Below are positions 1-7,534 of a stretch of 64,000 nt of DNA, in pieces (the first letter of the stretch is position 1; every line of letters begins with the position of its first letter). The DNA comes from Labrys okinawensis. GTDB taxonomy: Bacteria; Pseudomonadota; Alphaproteobacteria; Rhizobiales; Labraceae. The position numbers were made by a program, and so were the translations under genes. The DNA is taken from positions 1 through 64,000 of the forward strand of contig NZ_PUEJ01000014.1 of the NCBI RefSeq assembly GCF_002982075.1, read 5' to 3'. The notes beneath the pieces were generated by a model that worked only from the letters and a program-made list of their open reading frames with translations, did not search any database and was not told where the DNA came from.

Positions 1-330
1 GCACCTATGTGGAAACCCAACTGGTTCCAACCTTGAAGCCGGGCGACATCGTCGTCATGGACAATCTTGGCTCCCACAAGGGAAAGCAGGTACGCCAAGC
101 CATCCGAGAGGCAGGAGCAAAGCTGCTATTTCTGCCCAAATACTCCCCCGATTTGAACCCAATCGAGCAGTTCTTCGCCAAACTCAAACACTGGCTGCGC
201 CAAGCCGCCGCTCGTTCTCTCGATGAGCTCACGCACGCCATCCAGCACATCTTGCAGCAGACCAAACCCAGCGAATGCGCGAATTTCTTTGCTAACGCAG
301 GATATGATCGAACCTAATTTCATAATGCTC
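1..330 (+). mobile_element. IS630-family insertion sequence, right-hand part only (window edge)
   Basis: The first 330 bases match, inverted, the end of the complete IS630 element at 42425-43475; I noticed one substitution (position 269, Ser versus Cys codon). The element end is GAGCATTATG read inward from 330, followed by the TA dinucleotide at 331-332 expected of IS630 target sites. The other end lies before the window. Confidence 0.93.
3..317 (+). CDS. IS630 transposase, C-terminal part (5' end outside window)
   Basis: This reading frame is open from base 3 and encodes the last ~104 residues of a DDE transposase. Visible are the second catalytic Asp in VVMDNLGSHK and the third-acid region SPDLNPIEQFFAKLKHWLR, both typical of IS630/Tc1-mariner enzymes. 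The frame matches the C-terminal half of the transposase at 42438-43387 except for one residue. The initiation region and first catalytic Asp are upstream of the window, so it cannot be said whether this copy is intact. Confidence 0.93.
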   Translation, partial: TYVETQLVPTLKPGDIVVMDNLGSHKGKQVRQAIREAGAKLLFLPKYSPDLNPIEQFFAKLKHWLRQAAARSLDELTHAIQHILQQTKPSECANFFANAGYDRT

Positions 331-423
331 TAATCGGGATGACGGGCCAATTCCGGCAGGCCAGTCAGACCTGATGGGAGGTCGTGTGAGGTCGCAATCC
401 CAAGACGTTTTGGGATTGCAGAA

Positions 424-906
424 CTATCCCTTCAACTGCGCCATAACGCCGGCGATGTCGCCCATGCCCCAATGCTCGGCGATCAGGCCGGCCTTGATGC
501 GGAAGATGTCGCAGGAGGTGAAGCGCAGGTGCCTGCCGGTGGGAGCGATGCCGAAATAGGGGCCCTTGTGCGTGCCGCTGTAGACGAAGCTGGCCGCAAC
601 CTTGTCGCCCTGGCTCACCTGCGTCTCGATCCCCACCTGCAGGTCCGGCATGGCGGTGAGGCGGGCCTGGAAGAAGGCTACGGTCGCCTGCTTGGCGCTC
701 AGCTCTTTGCGAGCCGGAGCGGCGGCACTGGCCTGGTTGTTGATGTAATCATCGGCAAACAGGGTAGCGAAGCCGTCGATGTCATGAGCATTCAGCCGGG
801 CCGCGAAGCGCTCAGCCACGCTGGGTTCCTGCGCCAGCGCCGGCAGGTTCATGCCGCCTGCCAGGGCAAGCCCGCTCAGGATCGTCAGTCTGCGTCTACA
901 ATCCAT
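424..906 (-). CDS. Secreted SnoaL-like (NTF2-fold) protein
   Basis: A 160-residue protein with an N-terminal signal peptide (MDCRRR, a hydrophobic stretch, then cleavage near ALAQ) followed by a SnoaL/ester-cyclase-type NTF2-fold domain. The pattern AERFAARLNAHDIDGFATLFADDY...GRHLRFTSCDIFRIKAGLIAEHWGMGD is typical of that family. The start at 906 is chosen because GGAGGAGG lies about 6-8 bases upstream; a longer frame runs back into the ABC-F gene and is not credible. It follows that gene by 23 bases and may be co-transcribed. The exact substrate or role is unknown; many relatives are non-catalytic or of unknown function. Confidence 0.8.
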   Translation of the reverse strand: MDCRRRLTILSGLALAGGMNLPALAQEPSVAERFAARLNAHDIDGFATLFADDYINNQASAAAPARKELSAKQATVAFFQARLTAMPDLQVGIETQVSQGDKVAASFVYSGTHKGPYFGIAPTGRHLRFTSCDIFRIKAGLIAEHWGMGDIAGVMAQLKG

Positions 907-929
907 ATCAGGCCTCCTCCAGTCCTTGA

Positions 930-2789
930 TTAGGAAGACGCCTCCTCCAGGGCGGCACTGGCTTCGAGCCAGGCTTCCTCTGCCAGGAGCAGCCTTTCCT
1001 CGGCGGTTGCGCGCGCCTTGGCCATCTCGGCCGCCTTGTCGGGCGAGCGTTCGAACAGGCCGGGACGCGAAAGCTTCTCGTCGAGATCCGCGATGATGGC
1101 CTGCAGCTTTTCCATCGCCGCTTCGATCTGGCGGACCTTTTCGCGGTCGGCCGCGGTCTGTGCCCGCCGCGCGGCATTGGCCTGGCGCTGCGTCGGTTCG
1201 CCGGCGCGCTCGTTTTTCTCCACGGTGGGCTTGGCCAGCACGAGGCGGCGATAATCCTCCATATCGCCGTCGAAGCCCTTGACGGTGCCGTCCGCCACCA
1301 ACCAGAGCCGGTCGACGCATGCTTCGAGCAGATAGCGGTCATGGCTGATCAGGATCACCGCGCCGGGATAGTCGTTGAGTGCCTGGATCAAGGCCTGGCG
1401 GCTGTCGATGTCGAGATGGTTGGTCGGCTCGTCCAGGATGAGCAGATGCGGGCCGCCGAAGGTGGCCAGACCCATCAGCAGGCGTGCCTTCTCGCCGCCG
1501 GAAATGTTGGAAACCGGCGTGTCGGCCTTGTCGGCCCCGAAGCCGATCTGGGCGGTGCGGGCGCGGATCTGCGCTTCGGTGGCGCCGATCATCATCTCGG
1601 CGACATGGTCGCGGGCCGAGGCCTGCGGATTGAGTTCGTCGAGCTGGTGCTGGGCGAAATAGGCCACCTTCAGCGCCGAGGAGCGGCGCATGCGGCCGGC
1701 CATTGCCGTCAGGCGCCCGGCCAGCAGCTTGGCGAAGGTCGACTTGCCATTGCCGTTGGAGCCGAGCAGGCCGATGCGATCCTCGCTGTCGATGGAAAGG
1801 TCGAGCCGCGACAGCACCGTGCGCTCGCCATAGCCGACGCTGGCGCCCTCGAGCGCGATGATGGGAGGCGAAAGCGGCTTGGCGGGCGGCGGAAAATCGA
1901 AGGGTCTGACTTCCTCGTCGACGAGAGCCGCCACCGGCTCCATGCGCGCGAGCATTTTCATGCGCGACTGGGCCTGGGCGGCCTTGGTGGCCTTGGCCTT
2001 GAAACGGTCGATGAAGGACTGGATGTGGCGGCGCTGGTCTTCCTGCTTCTTCCTGAGCTTCAGACTGAGCGCCTGCTTTTCCCGGCGCTGCTTTTCAAAG
2101 CCGTCATAACCGCCGCGATAGAGCTCGAGCCGCCCCTCTGTGAGGTGCAGGATGTAGTCGACCGAGGCGTTGAGAAGGTCGCGGTCATGGCTGATCACCA
2201 CCACGGTGTGGGGGTAGGAGGCGAGATAGTCCTGCAGCCAGAGCGTGCCTTCGAGGTCGAGATAGTTGGTCGGCTCGTCCAGCAGCAGGAGATCCGGCTC
2301 GGTAAAGAGCAAGGCGGCCAGCGCCACGCGCATGCGCCAGCCGCCGGAGAATTCCGAGCAGGAGCGGCTCTGCGCGGCATGGTCGAAGCCCAGGCCCGCA
2401 AGGATGGTGGCTGCGCGGGCCGGCGCGGCGTGGGAATTCTTGTCGGCAAGGCGGGTCTGGATCTCGGCGATGCGGTGGGGGTCGCTGGCCGTCTCCGCTT
2501 CGGCCAGCAGGGCCGTGCGCTCCTCGTCGGCCGCCAGCACCACCTCGATCAGGGTTTCCGGCCCACCCGGCGCTTCCTGGGCGACACGGCCGATGCGCAT
2601 GCCGCACGGCACCGAGACGCTGCCGAGATCGAGCGAGACCTCGCCCATGATCATGCGGAACAAGGTGGTCTTGCCGGTGCCGTTGCGTCCGAGAAAACCG
2701 ACGCGCGCATCCGGCGGCAGCGCCACGGTGGCGTTGTCGAACAGGACGCGCGGTCCCAGGCGATAGGTAAGGCCGTTCACATGCAACAT
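930..2789 (-). CDS. ABC-F family ATPase (YheS/Uup-like)
   Basis: A 619-residue soluble ABC-F protein with two ATPase domains and no membrane segments. Domain 1 has Walker A GRNGTGKTT (~34-42), signature FSGGWRMRVA and Walker B LLLLDEPTNYLD. Domain 2 has GSNGNGKST, signature ISGGEKARLL and LLILDEPTNHLD. A charged linker lies between them and a ~90-residue Glu/Ala/Arg-rich coiled-coil tail follows. ABC-F proteins act on the ribosome (translation factors or antibiotic protection) rather than in transport. The start MLHVNGLTYR is preferred over an upstream ATG because domain 1 begins there. A second ABC-F gene lies at 60781-62403. Confidence 0.93.
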   Translation of the reverse strand: MLHVNGLTYRLGPRVLFDNATVALPPDARVGFLGRNGTGKTTLFRMIMGEVSLDLGSVSVPCGMRIGRVAQEAPGGPETLIEVVLAADEERTALLAEAETASDPHRIAEIQTRLADKNSHAAPARAATILAGLGFDHAAQSRSCSEFSGGWRMRVALAALLFTEPDLLLLDEPTNYLDLEGTLWLQDYLASYPHTVVVISHDRDLLNASVDYILHLTEGRLELYRGGYDGFEKQRREKQALSLKLRKKQEDQRRHIQSFIDRFKAKATKAAQAQSRMKMLARMEPVAALVDEEVRPFDFPPPAKPLSPPIIALEGASVGYGERTVLSRLDLSIDSEDRIGLLGSNGNGKSTFAKLLAGRLTAMAGRMRRSSALKVAYFAQHQLDELNPQASARDHVAEMMIGATEAQIRARTAQIGFGADKADTPVSNISGGEKARLLMGLATFGGPHLLILDEPTNHLDIDSRQALIQALNDYPGAVILISHDRYLLEACVDRLWLVADGTVKGFDGDMEDYRRLVLAKPTVEKNERAGEPTQRQANAARRAQTAADREKVRQIEAAMEKLQAIIADLDEKLSRPGLFERSPDKAAEMAKARATAEERLLLAEEAWLEASAALEEASS

Positions 2790-3051
2790 GGCCGGGCTTT
2801 TGGCATGAGCCGGCCGGCAGGGCAATCATCCAGAGCCAAAGGTGTCGCCTCGCTCCTCCAATTTGACCTTTTTTGCTCTCATCTTGCCGCCATCCAGTGC
2901 CGACGACCCGCCGGGAAGGGGCAGTCTCCCGGCAAATGGCCGAGTTCCTCGAGGCAGGCGTGCTGCATGACGCTTCACCGGAAAGAGGGCACTTTCGCGC
3001 CGGCGTGGCTGTCGGAGGTTCCCGCAGTACATCGAACAAGGAGTTTTCGCG

Positions 3052-3474
3052 ATGAAACCGCTTATCAGCGTCTTGAGCATCGGCGTGGACGATCTGGAAG
3101 CCGCCGTCCGATTCTACCGTGACGGCCTCGGCCTGCCGACGGAGGGGATCATCGGCCGGGAATTCGAACATGGCACCGTCGCCTTTTTCGACCTGCAGAA
3201 CGGCTTGAGGCTCGCACTATTTCCGCGCGCCAACATCGCCCATGACGCCGGCATTGCGCAGTCGGCGCGCAGCCCGACCGAATTCACCCTCGGTCACAAT
3301 GTCGGCAGCGAAGCCGAGGTCGACGCGGTGATGCGTCAGGCGATTGCCGCGGGTGCGCGCCCGGTCAAGCCTGCCCGGGAGACCTTCTGGGGTGGCTATG
3401 CCGGCTATTTCCAGGACCCCGACGGCCATCTGTGGGAGATCGTTTTCAATCCGGATTTTCTGCCGCCAGCCTGA
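3052..3474 (+). CDS. Glyoxalase/bleomycin-resistance (VOC) superfamily protein
   Basis: A 140-residue VOC protein. The beta-alpha-beta-beta-beta halves are recognisable from SIGVDDLEAAVRFYRDGLGLP at the N-terminus and GYAGYFQDPDGHLWEIVFNP at the C-terminus, the latter containing the usual metal-ligand Glu. AAGGAG sits eight bases before the ATG. It is monocistronic: the ABC-F gene diverges upstream and a terminator hairpin follows at 3587-3607. The substrate cannot be inferred; relatives include lyases, dioxygenases and drug-binding proteins. Confidence 0.88.
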   Translation: MKPLISVLSIGVDDLEAAVRFYRDGLGLPTEGIIGREFEHGTVAFFDLQNGLRLALFPRANIAHDAGIAQSARSPTEFTLGHNVGSEAEVDAVMRQAIAAGARPVKPARETFWGGYAGYFQDPDGHLWEIVFNPDFLPPA

Positions 3475-3831
3475 GAGCATGGTGTTTGAGCAGCGAGGCG
3501 CAGCTTCCACTTTTATAGTAATCCGTGCGGAAAACTATCTCGTCTTTCCGTTGCGTGATGTTAGGGTTTGGTCTTGTCGAATCGCGCGGCGGCCTGCCGC
3601 CGTTTTTAACCAATTGCTGAGACTCCACTCGCGATTCCGGCATTTGAACCATGCTGTTGCGTTAGAATCATGATATTTCATCTATCCGTGCGATTGGGGA
3701 GGTAGAATATTAATTCATTCCCCAACGTCAATTTAGGATGCCGGGCGACAGCAAAAACCGGTCCATGAAGATGAGTCATTCACGGCATGGACCGAGCAAC
3801 CTCACGTAAGACAAGCCCAAATGGATGAGAC
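3475..3831. other. Intergenic region between the VOC gene and aqpZ
   Basis: 357 bases, visibly more AT-rich than the surrounding genes, with no credible ORF. It contains the terminator at 3587-3607. The A/T-rich stretch around 3660-3730 presumably carries the aqpZ promoter, but no convincing -35/-10 pair can be assigned by eye. Confidence 0.6.
3587..3607 (+). terminator. Intrinsic terminator
   Basis: A perfect 7-bp GC stem, CGGCGGC/GCCGCCG with a 2-base apparent loop (probably a 6-bp stem with 4-base loop in practice), is followed directly by TTTTT. It lies ~110 bases after the VOC gene stop and is the only structured signal I see in the 3475-3831 gap. Confidence 0.7.
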
Positions 3832-4524
3832 ATGATTAAAAAACTCGCGGCAGAGTTCTTTGGAACGTTCTGGTTGGTTTTCGGTGGCTGCGGCGCCGCC
3901 GTGCTTTCGGCGGCTTTCCCGGAATTGGGCATCGGCTTCGCAGGTGTAGCCCTGGCTTTCGGCCTGACCGTCCTGACCATGGCTTTCGCGGTCGGCGGTA
4001 TCTCCGGCGGTCATTTCAACCCGGCCGTCTCTCTGGGCCTGGCTGTCGGCGGCCGGTTCAGCTGGGCTGAGCTGGTGCCCTACTGGATCGCGCAGGTCGT
4101 CGGGGGGCTCGCTGGCGCGGCGGTGCTCTACGCCATCGCCAGCGGCAAGCCCGGCTTCGAAGTCGGCGGCTTTGCCTCCAACGGCTTCGGCGATCTTTCA
4201 CCCGGCAAATACGGCATGATCGCCTGCCTGATCGCCGAGATCGTGCTCACGGCAGCCTTCCTCGTCATCATCCTGGGCTCGACCTCCAAGGTGGCGCCGG
4301 CCGGCTTTGCGCCGATCGCCATCGGTCTTGGCCTGACGCTGATCCATCTGATCTCGATCCCGGTCACCAACACCTCGGTCAACCCCGCCCGTTCGACGGC
4401 TGTCGCCTTCTTTGCGCAGACCGGCGCCGTGAACCAGCTCTGGCTGTTCTGGGTTGCGCCTTTGGTCGGCGCCATCGTTGGCGGCCTGATCTGGAAAGTG
4501 CTGCTGGAACCCGAGCAGGCCTGA
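3832..4524 (+). CDS. aqpZ: Aquaporin Z-type water channel
   Basis: A 230-residue MIP-family channel with six hydrophobic segments and two re-entrant NPA loops: HFNPAVSLGL (NPA at 63-65) and TSVNPARSTA (NPA at 184-186, followed by the selectivity-filter Arg187). The length and the NTSVNPARS sequence fit orthodox bacterial aquaporin Z rather than a glycerol facilitator. It would mediate passive water flux across the inner membrane. It is monocistronic, with GGATGAG before the ATG and a terminator at 4551-4590. Confidence 0.95.
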   Translation: MIKKLAAEFFGTFWLVFGGCGAAVLSAAFPELGIGFAGVALAFGLTVLTMAFAVGGISGGHFNPAVSLGLAVGGRFSWAELVPYWIAQVVGGLAGAAVLYAIASGKPGFEVGGFASNGFGDLSPGKYGMIACLIAEIVLTAAFLVIILGSTSKVAPAGFAPIAIGLGLTLIHLISIPVTNTSVNPARSTAVAFFAQTGAVNQLWLFWVAPLVGAIVGGLIWKVLLEPEQA

Positions 4525-4550
4525 GCTCCTCTGCAGGAAGATAGGAAGAC

Positions 4551-4590
4551 AAGCAAGCGGCGATCGGCCCTCCGGTCGCCGCTTTTGCTT
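4551..4590 (+). terminator. Intrinsic terminator after aqpZ
   Basis: AAGCGGCGA (4555-4563) pairs with TCGCCGCTT (4576-4584). The stem can extend outward to AAGCAAGCGG/CCGCTTTTGCTT, and a T-rich tail follows. It lies 27 bases after the aqpZ stop. Confidence 0.75.
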
Positions 4591-4747
4591 GGCCGCAAGG
4601 AAACGGAGTATTGCCGGATACGGCTGGGATTTCGCGGAATCACCCGGGAGGCGTTTTCATCAAGACGCGCTTTTGCTCTGGGGGTTGAAGCCGGGCAGGG
4701 CCATGGCTATAAGCCGCTCACCTCAACCCAAAGAAACCAGGACGATC

Positions 4748-5170
4748 ATGGCTCTCGAGCGCACCTTTTCGATCATCAAGCCCGACGCGACCAACCGCAA
4801 CCTCACCGGCGCCATCAATGCCGTGTTCGAGAAGGCAGGCCTGCGTATCGTCGCCCAGAAGCGCGTCCGCATGACCCGCGAGCAGGCCGAGACCTTCTAC
4901 GCCGTGCACAAGGAGCGTCCCTTCTTCGGCGAGCTCGTCGAGTTCATGATCTCGGCCCCCGTCGTCGTGCAGGTGCTGGAAGGCGAGAATGCCGTCGCCA
5001 AGCATCGCGAAGTGATGGGCGCCACCAACCCGGCCAATGCTGCCGAGGGCACCGTCCGCAAGCTCTATGCGCTGTCCGTCGGTGAGAACTCGGTGCATGG
5101 CTCGGACTCGCTCGACAATGCCAAGATCGAGATCGCCCAGTTCTTTTCGGGCAACGAGATCGTCGGCTGA
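4748..5170 (+). CDS. ndk: Nucleoside diphosphate kinase
   Basis: 140 residues, the normal length. It transfers the gamma-phosphate from NTPs to NDPs through a phospho-histidine. The catalytic His117 lies in the signature NSVHGSDS, and the N-terminus ERTFSIIKPDA is diagnostic. The start at 4748 is chosen by homology and by AGGA about five bases upstream; in-frame upstream sequence is not family-like. It is monocistronic with a strong terminator at 5252-5277. Confidence 0.97.
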   Translation: MALERTFSIIKPDATNRNLTGAINAVFEKAGLRIVAQKRVRMTREQAETFYAVHKERPFFGELVEFMISAPVVVQVLEGENAVAKHREVMGATNPANAAEGTVRKLYALSVGENSVHGSDSLDNAKIEIAQFFSGNEIVG

Positions 5171-5251
5171 GACGACCGGCAACTGCAGAGCTGATTGTGT
5201 AGCGCACGTTCAGCTCGCGCGGCCTTGCCCCGCGCCGAACAGACACCTTTC

Positions 5252-5277
5252 AAGGCGGATCCTTCGCGTCCGCCTTT
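5252..5277 (+). terminator. Intrinsic terminator after ndk
   Basis: AAGGCGGA (5252-5259) and TCCGCCTT (5269-5276) form a perfect 8-bp stem with a 9-base loop, followed by a T-rich tract. Confidence 0.8.
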
Positions 5278-5292
5278 CTCCATTTCTAATTT

Positions 5293-5314
5293 TCTACTAA
5301 ATCTATAGAAAATA
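5293..5314 (+). promoter_or_regulatory. Shared sulfur-regulon motif, copy upstream of tauABC
   Basis: The core TACTAAATCTATAGA is one of five similar 22-bp AT-rich sequences in this window (also 25600, 25769, 30485, 33995), all upstream of organosulfur transport or oxidation operons. The group reads roughly as a GACTA-N8-GACTA direct repeat. This copy is 91 bases before the cysteine leader ORF and 243 bases before tauA. The binding protein is not known; the linked Rrf2 regulator at 40326 is a candidate. A TTGACA at 5316 could be the -35 box. Confidence 0.55.
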
Positions 5315-5405
5315 ATTGACATATGCGGGCCGCCGTCGCACCCTTCGACCATGACGAGCGGGCATCCCTGATTTCCCCGCAAGCCGAACCTGTGGAGGGG
5401 ATCGC

Positions 5406-5429
5406 ATGACCAATTGTTGTTGCTGCTGA
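5406..5429 (+). CDS. Poly-cysteine leader peptide upstream of tauABC
   Basis: A seven-codon ORF, MTNCCCC-stop, with four consecutive Cys codons (TGT TGT TGC TGC) and a strong Shine-Dalgarno GGAGGGG six bases before the ATG. It lies after the motif at 5293 and 127 bases before tauA. Poly-Cys leader ORFs are established as cysteine-responsive attenuators in mycobacteria. Here the analogous role (ribosome stalling when Cys-tRNA is scarce, raising tauABC expression) is inferred. CCTCCTACA at 5464-5472 can pair with the leader SD region TGTGGAGG at 5391-5398, offering a possible switch. A chance ORF is the alternative, but the SD, position and the second example at 30630 argue against it. Confidence 0.7.
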   Translation: MTNCCCC

Positions 5430-5556
5430 GTCCTTTGCATTCGGGCGCCGGACCAGCATTGCACCTCCTACACCCTTCATCACCGCATCGACGTTGCCGA
5501 GCGTTTTACAATGCTCCTGTGCAGCGCATGGCGGATCGCGTCTTCAAGGATCTCAC

Positions 5557-6570
5557 ATGACATCGCTCAATCGCCGCCTGTTCCTGGCCGCTGGCCTGGC
5601 TCTCGGCACCGCGTTCGGCGGGGCCGCCCATGCGGCCGACAACAAGGTGACCATCGGCTTTCAGACCGGGGTCGACCCGGCCAAGGCCGCGCAGGCCGCG
5701 GGCGCCTATGAAAAGGCGACGGGCTGGCAGATCGCCTGGCGCAAATTCGACTCCGGCGCCGACGTGATCGCGGCCATCGCCTCGGGCGACGTGCAGATCG
5801 GTTATGTCGGTTCGAGCCCGCTCGCCGCGGCCGCCAGCCGCCAATTGCCGATCGAGACGATTTTCGTCGCCGCCCTCCTGGGCGATTCCGAGGAACTGGT
5901 GGTGCGCGACACCATCAAGGACCCCAAGGATCTCGCCGGCAAGAAGATCGGCGTGCCCTTCGTCTCCACCTCGCATTACAGCCTGCTGGCGGCGCTCAAG
6001 CATTGGGGCATCGCGCCCAAATCGGTGCAGATCCTCAATCTGCGTCCGCCTGAACTGGCTGCGGCCTTCGAGCGCGGCGATATCGACGGCGGCTATGTCT
6101 GGGATCCGGCCTTGGGCAAGCTGAAGGAAAAGGGCAGGGTGCTGGTATCCTCGGCCGACGTCGCCAAATGGGGCGCGCCGACCTTCGATGCCTGGATCGC
6201 TTCGAAGGACTTTGCCAAGGCGCATCCCGACGTGGTGACCTCCTTCGTCAAGGTCACCGGCGAGGCCTACAAGACCTATCGGGACAATCCGGAGGCCTGG
6301 AGCGTCGACTCCGATCAGGCCAAGGCGATCGCCCGGCTCACCGGTTCCAAGCCCGAGGATGTGCCGGGCCTTCTGAAGGCGAATGTCTGGCCGCTTCTGG
6401 CCGAGCAATCCTCGCCCGACCTTCTCGGCGGCGCCACGGTCAAAGCGATCGCGGATACAGCCGGCTTCCTCGCCGAACAGAAGAAGATCCCGGCGGTGCT
6501 GCCCGACTATTCCGCCTATGTGAACAAGGCCTTCGCCGCACAGGCCCTGACGGAGCTTTCCTCTCAATAG
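5557..6570 (+). CDS. tauA: Taurine ABC transporter substrate-binding protein
   Basis: A 337-residue periplasmic binding protein with a Sec signal peptide (NRRLFLAAGLAL...AAHAAD). It closely follows TauA: WRKFDSGADVIAAIASGDVQIG, VGSSPLAAAASRQLPIE, VPFVSTSHYSLLAALKHWGI and RGDIDGGYVWDPAL. It would capture taurine or related sulfonates for TauBC. AAGGA lies six bases before the ATG at 5557. It is first in tauABC, preceded by a cysteine leader ORF and motif. No tauD follows, which is unusual compared with the enterobacterial tauABCD operon. Confidence 0.93.
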   Translation: MTSLNRRLFLAAGLALGTAFGGAAHAADNKVTIGFQTGVDPAKAAQAAGAYEKATGWQIAWRKFDSGADVIAAIASGDVQIGYVGSSPLAAAASRQLPIETIFVAALLGDSEELVVRDTIKDPKDLAGKKIGVPFVSTSHYSLLAALKHWGIAPKSVQILNLRPPELAAAFERGDIDGGYVWDPALGKLKEKGRVLVSSADVAKWGAPTFDAWIASKDFAKAHPDVVTSFVKVTGEAYKTYRDNPEAWSVDSDQAKAIARLTGSKPEDVPGLLKANVWPLLAEQSSPDLLGGATVKAIADTAGFLAEQKKIPAVLPDYSAYVNKAFAAQALTELSSQ

Positions 6571-6652
6571 GCTTTCGTCGGCTTGCCCGCCCCGGGATCT
6601 CCTCCCTCCCGGGGCGGGCCTTATTCGATGCATTGAAACGGTGGCCCATCGT

Positions 6653-6724
6653 CATTGCGAGCGCAGCGAAGCAATCCAGTCTCGCCTCGCCCAGGGCCTG
6701 GATCGCTTCGCTGCGCTCGCAATG
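6653..6724. repeat. REP-like palindrome between tauA and tauB
   Basis: Two 27-base arms (6653-6679 and 6698-6724, one mismatch) read CATTGCGAGCGCAGCGAAGC... and its reverse complement. It can form a long mRNA hairpin inside the tau operon. Read through in the tauB frame it gives the spurious peptide CERSEAIQ, a well-known signature of mis-called starts over such repeats. Confidence 0.9.
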
Positions 6725-6751
6725 AGGTTCCAAGGGCAGAAAGGGGTTCCC

Positions 6752-7534
6752 GTGTCCGCTCTGTCCGCCCGTGACGTCAACGTCGTCTATTCCGGAAGAG
6801 GAGGGCGTTCCGTCACCGCCCTCAGCAATGTCTCCCTCACCATCGAATCCGCCGAGTTCGTCGTGGCGGTCGGGGCGTCCGGCTGCGGCAAGACCACCTT
6901 GCTCAAGCTCCTTGCCGGGTTTCTGCCACCGAGTTCGGGAACGATCAGCCTTGGCGGCAAGCCGGTGACGGGGCCTGGCGGCGAGCGCGGCGTGGTGTTC
7001 CAGGACGATGCCCTTTTTCCCTGGCTTTCGGTGCGCGGCAATATCGAGTTTGGCCCCAGGCTTGCCGGGCTCGATACGGCCGTGCGCAGGGAGCGCTGCG
7101 GACGCATCATCGATCTGGTGGGTCTTGCCGAGTTCGCCGATCACAGGATCTGGGAATTGTCAGGCGGCATGCGCCAGCGTGTCGGCATGGCGCGCGCACT
7201 CGCCAACGAGCCCGAAATCCTGCTGATGGACGAACCGCTGGGCGCTCTCGATGCGCTCACGCGCGAGAAGATGCAGGAACTGCTGATCCGCTTGTGGGAC
7301 CGCACGCAACGCAGCGTCTTCCTGATCACGCATAGTGTGGAAGAGGCGATCTTCCTTGCCACCCGCATCGTGGTGCTGTCGCCGCGCCCGGGGCGCATCA
7401 CGCGCGAGTTCCATACCGATTTCTCACGCCGGGTCCTGGCCGGGGAGAGCAGCCGGTCGATCAAGTCCGATCCTGCCTTCATCGCCCTGCGCGAGCGAGT
7501 GCTCGCGGCCGTGCTGAAGGGAGCGGATGCATGA
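6752..7534 (+). CDS. tauB: Taurine ABC transporter ATP-binding protein
   Basis: A 260-residue cytoplasmic ATPase of the nitrate/sulfonate/taurine group with Walker A GASGCGKTT, Q-loop FQDDALFPWL, signature LSGGMRQRVGMARAL and Walker B ILLMDEPLGALD. It powers TauC-mediated import. The GTG at 6752 is chosen because AAAGGGG lies six bases upstream and family homology starts at LSARDVNVVY. Longer starts would translate the REP palindrome at 6653-6724. It overlaps tauC by four bases (ATGA). Confidence 0.92.
   Translation: MSALSARDVNVVYSGRGGRSVTALSNVSLTIESAEFVVAVGASGCGKTTLLKLLAGFLPPSSGTISLGGKPVTGPGGERGVVFQDDALFPWLSVRGNIEFGPRLAGLDTAVRRERCGRIIDLVGLAEFADHRIWELSGGMRQRVGMARALANEPEILLMDEPLGALDALTREKMQELLIRLWDRTQRSVFLITHSVEEAIFLATRIVVLSPRPGRITREFHTDFSRRVLAGESSRSIKSDPAFIALRERVLAAVLKGADA

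Noticed and set aside
424..1320. 298-residue frame covering the SnoaL-like gene and part of the ABC-F gene
   Set aside because: The upstream two-thirds is an out-of-frame shadow of the ABC-F C-terminus; the real protein starts at 906 with a good SD and signal peptide.
1341..3122. 593-residue plus-strand frame opposite the ABC-F gene
   Set aside because: Antisense shadow typical of GC-rich coding DNA: rich in Gly, Arg, Gln and Asp with no domain.
6641..6751. N-terminal extension of tauB beginning MAHRHCERSEAIQ
   Set aside because: It translates the REP palindrome at 6653-6724; the family alignment and SD support GTG 6752.
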